Positions 45,816 through 51,711 of a stretch of DNA of 51,711 nucleotides are shown here, piece after piece (position 1 is the first letter of the stretch; every line of letters starts with the position of its first letter). The notes beneath the pieces were generated by a model. It searched no databases. It was not told where the DNA came from and worked only from the letters and a program-made list of their open reading frames with translations. The DNA lies in contig NZ_WIAX01000003.1 of assembly GCF_009467795.1 (NCBI RefSeq), positions 1-51,711 of the forward strand, read 5' to 3'. The position numbers were made by a program, and so were the translations under genes. Origin of the DNA: Nesterenkonia halophila. Lineage in GTDB: Bacteria; Actinomycetota; Actinomycetes; Actinomycetales; Micrococcaceae.

Positions 45816-46046
45816 ATGGCCGGCACCGATGCGAGCCGGATCCTGTCCGCCGCCGGCGCGCTGGGCGTGGCGTCGATGGCAGTCTTCGGCACGACGGCCT
45901 GGGACGATCCGCCCCGGCAGACGGCCGAGTCCGCGGCCGCCGCGGGCGGCGCCCCGGCGCCGTCGTCCGAGGACGGCCTCGAATCCGGTGCAGAATCCGG
46001 CGACGACGGAGCGTCCGGACCGGAGGGCGACGAGCTCGACGGCTGA
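45816..46046 (+). CDS. Small membrane-anchored acidic protein
   Basis: This 76-residue protein has one hydrophobic segment (about 8-24, ILSAAGALGVASMAVFG) and an acidic, Gly/Ser/Ala-rich tail likely exposed outside. GGGAGG lies 9 bases before ATG 45816, which I prefer over earlier in-frame starts. No family is recognised. The 248 bases upstream of it hold nothing I can identify. Confidence 0.55.
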   Translation: MAGTDASRILSAAGALGVASMAVFGTTAWDDPPRQTAESAAAAGGAPAPSSEDGLESGAESGDDGASGPEGDELDG

Positions 46047-46099
46047 CCCCGCCCCTTTCCCACGCGGCCGCGCGAGTCCTCAGCCCGCCCTGCATACGA

Positions 46100-46145
46100 A
46101 CGGCCCCTCGTCCGACCCGGCGGAACCGGGCGGGCGAGGGGCCGT
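46100..46145. terminator. Bidirectional terminator before katA
   Basis: ACGGCCCCTCG (46100-46110) pairs with CGAGGGGCCGT (46135-46145), with additional CCCGG/CCGGG pairing inside. It lies between the small membrane-protein gene and convergent katA. Confidence 0.75.
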
Positions 46146-46178
46146 CGTCATGCGCGGCGGAGCCGCGGCGCGGGAGGA

Positions 46179-47645
46179 TCAGCCGTTCTTGACGGCGTCC
46201 TCGATGCGCTGGCCGATCTCGGCGTCGACGTTCTTCCAGTACTGGAAGGCGTTGGAGAGCACCGGCTCCTGCACGCCGTCGGAGAGCGCGCCGGAGACGG
46301 TCTCGACCAGGCGGTCGCGCTGGGCGTCGTCGAAGACCTCGCGGACCAGGATGCCCGGCTGGCCGAAGTCATCGTCGTCGGCGCGCAGCGTGTAGGCCTG
46401 GCGCACCAGCTCGCCGTCGGTCTCCCAGCCGTTGTCGACCGGGCCCTGCTCGTCGGACCAGGTGGAGCCCGGCACCGTGTTCGGGGCGTAGACCGGCTTG
46501 GTGCCGGAGTGGTCGAACCACATGTTGCCCTCGAAGTTGTAGGTGTGGACCTCGTTCTTCGGCCGGTTGACCGGCAGCTGCTGGAAGTTGGTGCCGATGC
46601 GGTAGCGGTGGGCGTCCGCGTAGGCGAAGTTGCGGCCCAGCAGCATCTTGTCCGGGGAGTTGCCGGTTCCCGGGACCATGTTCGCCGGCGAGAAGGCGGC
46701 CTGCTCGATCTCGGCGAAGAAGTTCTGCGGGTTCCGGTTCAGCGTCAGCGTGCCGACCTTGATGCGCGGGTAGTCCTTCTGCGGCCAGATCTTGGTCAGG
46801 TCGAAGGGGTTGATCCGGTAGGTCTTGGCGTCCTCGTACGGCATGACCTGCACGTAGAGGGTCCAGGACGGGTGGTTGCCCTTCTCGATGTTCTCGTAGA
46901 GGTCGCGGCGGTGGAAGTCCGCGTCGGCGCCGGCCAGGCGCTCGGCCTCCTCATTGGACAGACTCTCGACGCCCTCGTCGTTGATGAAGTGGTACTTCAC
47001 CCAGAAGCGCTGGCCGTCGGCGTTGTTCCACTGATAGGTGTGCGAACCGTAGCCGTTCATCAGTCGCCACGAGGCCGGCAGGCCGCGGTCGCCCATCAGG
47101 TAGGTGACCTGGTGGGCCGACTCCGGGTTCTGCGTCCAGAAGTCCCACTGCATGTGGTTGTCGCGCAGGCCCGAGGACGGCAGGCGCTTCTGCGAGCGGA
47201 TGAAGTGCGGGAACTTCATGGGGTCGCGGACGAAGAAGACCGGCGTGTTGTTGCCGACCAGGTCGAAGTTCCCCTCCTCGGTGTAGAACTTCAGCGCGAA
47301 GCCGCGCACGTCACGCCAGGTGTCGGGGGAGCCCAGCTCGCCGGCGACGGTGGAGAAGCGCAGCAGCGTCTCGGTCTTCTTGCCGGGCTGGAACAGGTCG
47401 GCCTCGGTGTACTGCGAGACGTCCTCGGTGACCTCGAAGGTGCCGAAGGCGCCGGCGCCCTTGGCGTGCGGGCGACGCTCTGGGACGTTCATCCGGTTAA
47501 AGTGCGCCAGGGTCTCGACCAGGTGGTGGTCGTGCAGCAGCAGCGGACCGTCGGGGCCGACGCTCAGCGAGTTGCGATCGCTGACTGCGGGGATGCCGGC
47601 CTGGGTCGTCGACCCGGTGCCGTGCGGGGTGGAGTCGGTGCTCAT
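46179..47645 (-). CDS. katA: Monofunctional haem catalase
   Basis: This 488-residue small-subunit catalase breaks hydrogen peroxide into water and oxygen. Distal His60 lies in [16 protein letters not shown], catalytic Asn133 in [12 protein letters not shown], and the proximal haem-ligand Tyr in [34 protein letters not shown] and [12 protein letters not shown] are standard clade-3 segments. I choose ATG 47645, with AAAGGGA before it, over the adjacent GTG. It lies 48 bases downstream of furA on the same strand, the usual regulator-target pairing. Confidence 0.97.
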   Translation of the reverse strand: MSTDSTPHGTGSTTQAGIPAVSDRNSLSVGPDGPLLLHDHHLVETLAHFNRMNVPERRPHAKGAGAFGTFEVTEDVSQYTEADLFQPGKKTETLLRFSTVAGELGSPDTWRDVRGFALKFYTEEGNFDLVGNNTPVFFVRDPMKFPHFIRSQKRLPSSGLRDNHMQWDFWTQNPESAHQVTYLMGDRGLPASWRLMNGYGSHTYQWNNADGQRFWVKYHFINDEGVESLSNEEAERLAGADADFHRRDLYENIEKGNHPSWTLYVQVMPYEDAKTYRINPFDLTKIWPQKDYPRIKVGTLTLNRNPQNFFAEIEQAAFSPANMVPGTGNSPDKMLLGRNFAYADAHRYRIGTNFQQLPVNRPKNEVHTYNFEGNMWFDHSGTKPVYAPNTVPGSTWSDEQGPVDNGWETDGELVRQAYTLRADDDDFGQPGILVREVFDDAQRDRLVETVSGALSDGVQEPVLSNAFQYWKNVDAEIGQRIEDAVKNG

Positions 47646-47693
47646 CACACGTCCCTTTCTTCTCTACTCGGGTGGATCCTCGGGTGGACGGGG

Positions 47694-48224
47694 TCAGCGG
47701 GAGGCCCCGGAGACCGGCGCGCCGGCCTCCGCCTCGCCCGGGTGCGCCGTGCCCCTGCGTCGCGTCGTGCCGCCGCTCCCGGCGTCGCTCGGACCCGCCG
47801 CGGAGGCGCAGTCGTCGCAGATCCCGCGGAAGACGACGTCGGCCACCTCGATGGCCATGCCCAGGCCGTCCGGCGGCGTGAGGCACGGGGCCTGGCCGTG
47901 GAGGCACTCGACATCCTCGATCCGCCCGCAGACGGTGCAGATGGCGTGGTGGTGATTGTCGTCGGTGCGGGTCTCGTAGCAGGCCGGGGATCCCGGCGGG
48001 TCGACACGGCGCAGCAGCTCGGCGGCGGTGAGGTCGTGCAGCACGGTGTACACCGACTGCACGCTGATCTCGGGAAGGCGCTCGGTGACTGCCGAGTGGA
48101 TGGCCTCCGCCGGGTGGTGCGGCAGGCTCGCGACGGCGTCGAGCACGGCCAGGCGCTGCCGGGTGACGCGCAGTCCGCGGTCACGCAGCAGACTGCGCCA
48201 GTCCGTCTCGGTCGTCGAGCTCAT
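47694..48224 (-). CDS. furA: Fur-family regulator (FurA/PerR-like)
   Basis: This 176-residue metalloregulator has a winged-helix N-domain (RVTRQRLAVLDAVASLPHHP; EISVQSVYTVLHDLTAAELL) and the metal-binding segment NHHHAICTVCGRIEDVEC. A second Cys pair, CDDC, makes a Cys4 structural zinc site. The C-terminal 35 residues are a low-complexity extension. Adjacent katA suggests peroxide-responsive repression of catalase, as for FurA-KatG in mycobacteria and CatR in Streptomyces. Confidence 0.93.
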   Translation of the reverse strand: MSSTTETDWRSLLRDRGLRVTRQRLAVLDAVASLPHHPAEAIHSAVTERLPEISVQSVYTVLHDLTAAELLRRVDPPGSPACYETRTDDNHHHAICTVCGRIEDVECLHGQAPCLTPPDGLGMAIEVADVVFRGICDDCASAAGPSDAGSGGTTRRRGTAHPGEAEAGAPVSGASR

Positions 48225-48559
48225 GGCATCCAGTGTGCCGCAGATCTGAGTGATTCACAATAACGCTCGGTGCGCTCGTCAGGGCGGAGTGCGGCTGCGC
48301 GGAGTGCGACGTCGATCAGACAGGCTCGTCCTGCCTCACGGAGGTTTAGCGAACGTTGCCGTGATGTTTTGGAACTGTCCAGGGGAGTTTGCCCGCCGTT
48401 CATGCTCCGGTGGTGTCGGGGCATGATCGGACTGTCACGGTGATCTGCGGCATCACTCCGGAAGGTCAGGTCAGCCGCATGTCGACGCTCTGCGCCGGCG
48501 CTCCGCCGGCACGGCGGGCATTCCGGACCAGCCCACGACACCCTCGAAAGGACCCCTGA
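48225..48559. promoter_or_regulatory. Divergent furA/phoX control region
   Basis: This 335-base gap has no gene. Near furA, GTGATTCAC (48250-48258) is a perfect 9-bp palindrome in an AT-richer context (TTATTGTGAATCACTC on the minus strand) and is a candidate FurA operator. A single PHO-like heptamer GTTCATG lies at 48398-48404; I do not see the second 11-bp-spaced copy that would make a convincing PHO box. AAAGG precedes the phoX GTG. Confidence 0.4.
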
Positions 48560-50680
48560 GTGCCAGTTCGCGAGATGCTTCCGATGCTTGACCACGTCCG
48601 TGGCAAGCGCAGCGCCGTCACCTGCGCGCTGAAGTGCGACAACATCTGTGCGCGCGCCGCCTGCAACACCTCGGACAACGACTACTTCCGCGACGTCGCC
48701 TCCTCGGCGCTGTCCCGCCGGCAGATGCTCGGCGCCGGAGCCGCCGGCGCGCTGGCCCTCGCCGTCGGCGCGGCCTCCGACGTCGCCGGCACCCAGCCCG
48801 CCGCCGCGAAGTCCTGGGGAGCCTCGAAGCTGACGTTCACTCCGATCGATCCGGTGCATCACGCCGTCGACGGCCTCATCGTCCCGGAGGGCTACACCTG
48901 GGAGCCGGTCATCCGCTGGGGCGACGGCCTCTTCCCGGACTCGCCGGCCTTCGACCCGGAGAACCAGAGCGCCGACTCCCAGGCGAAGCAGTTCGGGTAC
49001 AACAACGACTACCTGGAGATCCAGGAGGTGCCGGGCAGCAACGGCCGGCGCGGCCTGCTCTTCGCCAACCACGAGTACACCAACGAGAACCTGATGTTCC
49101 CGGACTCGACGGACGAGGCCACCCGCCGGGCGGTGGGCATGGCCGCCCACGGCATGACGGCCGTGGAGGTCGTCCGGAAGAATCGCAACGACGCCTGGAG
49201 CGTCGACGTCGCCGGCTCGCGCAACCGCCGCTTCACCATGCACACCGAGTACACCTTCGACGGCCCGCTGCGCGGCTCCGAGCTGCTGGCCACCTCTGAC
49301 GACCCCGAAGGCGTCTCGGTGCGCGGGACGATCAACAACTGCGCCGGCGGGCTCACCCCCTGGGGCACCATGCTCTCCGGCGAGGAGAACTTCCACGGTT
49401 ACTTCGTCTCCGCCGGGACCTCCGAGGCCGACCGCCGCTACGGGATCACCGCCGAGGCCACCGCCCGCGGCTGGGAGATCGACGAGCCGCGCTTCGACGC
49501 CCGCAACGCCGGGCATGAGCACGAGAAGAACAAGTTCGGCTGGATCGTCGAGGTCGATCCGTGGGACCCGGAGTCGACCCCGGTCAAGCACACCGGCCTG
49601 GGCCGCTTCAACCACGAGGGCGCGACGGTGATCATCGCCGACTCCGGCCATGCGGTGGCCTACTCCGGCGACGACGCCCGCTTCGAGTACCTCTACAAGT
49701 TCGTCTCCCGCGACACCTACGTCGAGGGCGACCGTGAGCACAACAAGACCCTGCTCTCCGAGGGCGACCTCTACGTCGCCCGCTTCACCGGCAACTCGCC
49801 GGCCGGCGAGATCGACGGCTCCGGTGCGGTGCCCTCCGACGGCGCCTTCGACGGCGGCGGCACCTGGCTGCCGCTGCTCGTCGACGGCGCCTCGCAGGTC
49901 TCCGGCTTCAGCGTCGAGGAGGTGCTGGTCCACACCCGACTGGCCGCCGACGCCGTCGGAGCCACCAAGATGGACCGCCCGGAGGACGTCGAGCCCAATC
50001 CGGTCACCGGTCGGGTCTACATGGCCTGCACCAACAACGACGAGCGCGCCACGGCGGGCAATGCCGGCGTCGACGAACCGAACCCGCGGGCGAAGAACCG
50101 CGACGGCCACGTCGTCGAGATCACCGAGCAGGGCGACCAGACGGCGACGTCCTTCGGCTGGACGCTGGTGCTGGTCTGCGGCGATCCCGCGCAGGGCGAT
50201 GCGACCTACTTCTCCGGCTTCCCGGCTGACCAGGTCTCGCCGATCTCCTGCCCGGACAACGTCGCCTTCGACTCGGTGGGGAACCTGTGGATCTCCACCG
50301 ACGGCGCCCCCAGCGGCATCGGCTACTGCGACGGGCTCTTCCGCGTCCAGCTGGAGGGCGAGGACCGCGGACTGGTCGAGCAGTTCCTCTCCGTGCCGGC
50401 CGGCGCGGAGACCTGCGGACCGGTCATCCGCGACACCCAGCGCACCGCCTTCGTCGCCGTCCAGCACCCCGGCGAGGACGGCAGCTGGCAGGCCCCGCAG
50501 TCCTTCTTCCCGGACTACGTGGACTCCGCTGGCGACGGTCGGTTCGCCATGCCGCGTCCGTCGGTCGTCCAGATCCTGAAGGGCAAGCCCAAGCGCGGCA
50601 CCGCCGACCGCCGGCAGCGTCAGCTGATCGGCGAGGCCCACTCCGGCGGGGCGCTGCGTCAGGGGCCGGCGCTGGGCTGA
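48560..50680 (+). CDS. phoX: Tat-exported alkaline phosphatase PhoX
   Basis: This 706-residue protein belongs to the PhoX/DUF839 family, which uses Fe3+ and Ca2+ to release phosphate from organic esters outside the cell. A Tat signal SRRQMLGAGAAGALALAVG (about 52-70) follows an unusually long N-terminal region containing CALKCDNICARAAC, typical of actinobacterial PhoX. Other features are LFANHEYTNENLMFPD, NNCAGGLTPWGTMLSGEENF, GWIVEVDP, GRFNHEGATVI and PDNVAFDSVGNLWISTDG. Iron dependence links it to the importers here, and phosphate control to senX3-regX3. Confidence 0.94.
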   Translation: MPVREMLPMLDHVRGKRSAVTCALKCDNICARAACNTSDNDYFRDVASSALSRRQMLGAGAAGALALAVGAASDVAGTQPAAAKSWGASKLTFTPIDPVHHAVDGLIVPEGYTWEPVIRWGDGLFPDSPAFDPENQSADSQAKQFGYNNDYLEIQEVPGSNGRRGLLFANHEYTNENLMFPDSTDEATRRAVGMAAHGMTAVEVVRKNRNDAWSVDVAGSRNRRFTMHTEYTFDGPLRGSELLATSDDPEGVSVRGTINNCAGGLTPWGTMLSGEENFHGYFVSAGTSEADRRYGITAEATARGWEIDEPRFDARNAGHEHEKNKFGWIVEVDPWDPESTPVKHTGLGRFNHEGATVIIADSGHAVAYSGDDARFEYLYKFVSRDTYVEGDREHNKTLLSEGDLYVARFTGNSPAGEIDGSGAVPSDGAFDGGGTWLPLLVDGASQVSGFSVEEVLVHTRLAADAVGATKMDRPEDVEPNPVTGRVYMACTNNDERATAGNAGVDEPNPRAKNRDGHVVEITEQGDQTATSFGWTLVLVCGDPAQGDATYFSGFPADQVSPISCPDNVAFDSVGNLWISTDGAPSGIGYCDGLFRVQLEGEDRGLVEQFLSVPAGAETCGPVIRDTQRTAFVAVQHPGEDGSWQAPQSFFPDYVDSAGDGRFAMPRPSVVQILKGKPKRGTADRRQRQLIGEAHSGGALRQGPALG

Positions 50681-50709
50681 GACACCCGGCCAGCGGCCCG
50701 ACCGGTCGG

Positions 50710-50767
50710 TAGACTGGCGCGGAACGACATCGAGGAGCAGCCGGCGGCGTCGGCCGTCGGCTGCTCC
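50710..50767 (+). promoter_or_regulatory. -10 element and hairpin before the LacI gene
   Basis: TAGACT (50710-50715) would start transcription near 50722. GGAGCAGCCG (50734-50743) then pairs with CGGCTGCTCC (50758-50767), a perfect 10-bp stem in the predicted leader. It may be the phoX terminator read through by the new promoter, or a leader structure. Confidence 0.5.
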
Positions 50768-50787
50768 GCCCCGCGACAGGAGCGTTG

Positions 50788-51711
50788 GTGAATCGGGACA
50801 CACGACGACGCATCACCGCGGCCGAGGTCGCCGAGCGTTCCGGTGCCTCGCGCAGCGCCGTCTCTCTGGTGCTCAACGGCCGAGCCGACGGCAACGTCGC
50901 GCCGTCGCTGCAGGAACGGATCCGCGCGGCCGTGGACGAGCTGGGCTACGTCCCGCAGAGCGTCGGACGGTCTCTGCGCTCGCGGAGCACGCGCACCGTC
51001 GGCGTGATCACCGACGAGATCGTCACCTCTCCCTTCGCCGGGGGGATCATCAGCGGCGCCGGCGTCGTCGCCCGAGAGCACGGCTTCATGATCATGGTGG
51101 CCGACACCGAGGGCGAGGAGGACCTCGTTCGGGAGATGTCCGAGGTCTTCTTCTCGCGCAGTGTGGACGCGCTGATGCTGGCCACCGGCGGACTGGTCGA
51201 CCTGGCCCCGCCGCAGGAGCTCCTGGCCCTGCCGGCGGTGCTGGCGAACTGCCTGGGCCCAGCCGACGGGGCGCCGAGCGTCGTCGCCGACGAGGCCGGC
51301 GGGTCGGTGCAGGCCGTCGAGCACCTGCTGGCCCTGGGCCACCGAGATATCGTCCAGCTGGCCGGCACCGAGGACTCGCCGGCCACCGCGCGGCGGCGCG
51401 CGGGCTTTCTCCGGACCGCCCAAGGGCGCGCGACCCCGTGGACGATCCCCTGCGGCTGGGAGATCGACGAGGGATACCGCGCCGCGGCCGCGCTGTTCGA
51501 CGACGGTGATCCGGACGATCGACCCACCGCGATCCTCGCCTCCAACGACCGCACCGCTGTCGGTGTGCTCCTGGCTGCGGCCCACCGGGGAATCCGAGTT
51601 CCGGAGGAGCTCTCGGTGGTCGCCGTATCATTAAAAAAGCATGTCGCCTCGTGCGTGGTGCCGGCGCTGACTTCGGTGGCGCTGCCGCACCGCGGGATCG
51701 GTGCTCGGGCC
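50788..51711 (+). CDS. LacI-family regulator (cut by the window end)
   Basis: The first 308 codons are present. The N-terminal helix-turn-helix (about 10-30) reads ITAAEVAERSGASRSAVSLV and the hinge is GYVPQSVGRSLRSRSTRTVGV. The periplasmic-binding-protein-like core has AVEHLLALGHRDIVQLAG, RRRAGFL and TAILASNDRTAVGVLLAA. AGGAGC lies 5 bases before the GTG. At residues 280-284, where the family has a G-F/Y-D-D motif after LSVV, this gene reads VSLKK from AT-rich codons GTA TCA TTA AAA AAG. The frame continues normally on both sides. The effector sugar is unknown. Confidence 0.9.
   Translation, partial: MNRDTRRRITAAEVAERSGASRSAVSLVLNGRADGNVAPSLQERIRAAVDELGYVPQSVGRSLRSRSTRTVGVITDEIVTSPFAGGIISGAGVVAREHGFMIMVADTEGEEDLVREMSEVFFSRSVDALMLATGGLVDLAPPQELLALPAVLANCLGPADGAPSVVADEAGGSVQAVEHLLALGHRDIVQLAGTEDSPATARRRAGFLRTAQGRATPWTIPCGWEIDEGYRAAAALFDDGDPDDRPTAILASNDRTAVGVLLAAAHRGIRVPEELSVVAVSLKKHVASCVVPALTSVALPHRGIGARA

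Noticed and set aside
46509..48263. 584-residue plus-strand frame across katA and furA
   Set aside because: It spans two well-defined minus-strand genes and their gap; the composition is typical of antisense frames.
48398..48404. PHO box upstream of phoX
   Set aside because: Only one GTTCATG heptamer is present, without the second copy 11 bp away, so I do not call a PHO box.
48221..50803. 860-residue minus-strand frame across phoX
   Set aside because: phoX on the plus strand has a Tat signal and DUF839 motifs; the reverse frame does not resemble any protein I know.

Overview
The window is high-GC DNA (about 70% or more in most genes, judged by eye). GTG starts are common, genes often overlap as ATGA, and promoters are reduced to a -10 hexamer of the form TANNNT. 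The gene set fits an actinobacterium, most likely Micrococcales/Micrococcaceae: GTP-type PEP carboxykinase, monomeric NADP-isocitrate dehydrogenase, gpm-phoU-senX3-regX3, DUF2516, FurA-KatA and an IdeR/DtxR-type iron box. The genus cannot be fixed from sequence alone.

Layout. (1) 1-1.6 kb: a YdhK-type lipoprotein and a small unknown gene, with visibly lower GC, lying next to the 3' end of tRNA-Arg(ACG). (2) 1.7-12.5 kb: two complete ferric-siderophore ABC importers flanking pckG. The first (binding lipoprotein, two permeases, ATPase) sits behind an IdeR-like box. The second (ATPase, binding lipoprotein, one fused double-length permease) appears to start from a leaderless promoter. pckG has a CRP/GlxR-type palindrome upstream. 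(3) 12.5-16.3 kb: an OFA-type MFS carrier, a haloacetate-dehalogenase-like hydrolase and a divergent CGNR zinc-finger regulator, followed by an AIM24 pseudogene. (4) 16.3-26.8 kb: phosphomannomutase, an MFS exporter, several small membrane or unknown proteins, tRNA-Ser(UGA), quinone oxidoreductase, Nudix, pentapeptide-repeat, SDR, and a MarR/DoxX divergent pair with two matching operators. (5) 26.8-28.9 kb: a degenerate patch with DUF3237, a chimeric acyl-CoA dehydrogenase remnant, a 48-residue basic protein, a stand-alone FtsK-gamma winged helix and tRNA-Thr(CGU). (6) 29-42.3 kb: core genes holB-tmk, a cystathionine gamma-synthase-like enzyme, DUF2516, gpmA, phoU | senX3-regX3, purH, mgtE, icd. 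(7) 42.4-51.7 kb: hydroxyacid dehydrogenase, gamma-carbonic anhydrase, a lipoprotein with a truncated paralog, katA-furA, Tat-exported phoX, and a LacI regulator cut by the window end.

Functional themes. Iron uptake (two importers, IdeR-like box) pairs with iron-linked peroxide defence (furA-katA). Phosphate control (phoU, senX3-regX3, PHO-box-like repeats) pairs with a likely target, phoX. Central carbon is represented by pckG, gpmA and icd.

I did not find CRISPR arrays, insertion sequences, prophage or a clear new defence system. The most distinctive signals are a consistent leaderless-transcription signature at 14 genes on both strands, a permease whose only workable start is CTG, an orphan FtsK-gamma protein, an AT-rich patch inside the LacI gene, and three decayed gene copies.
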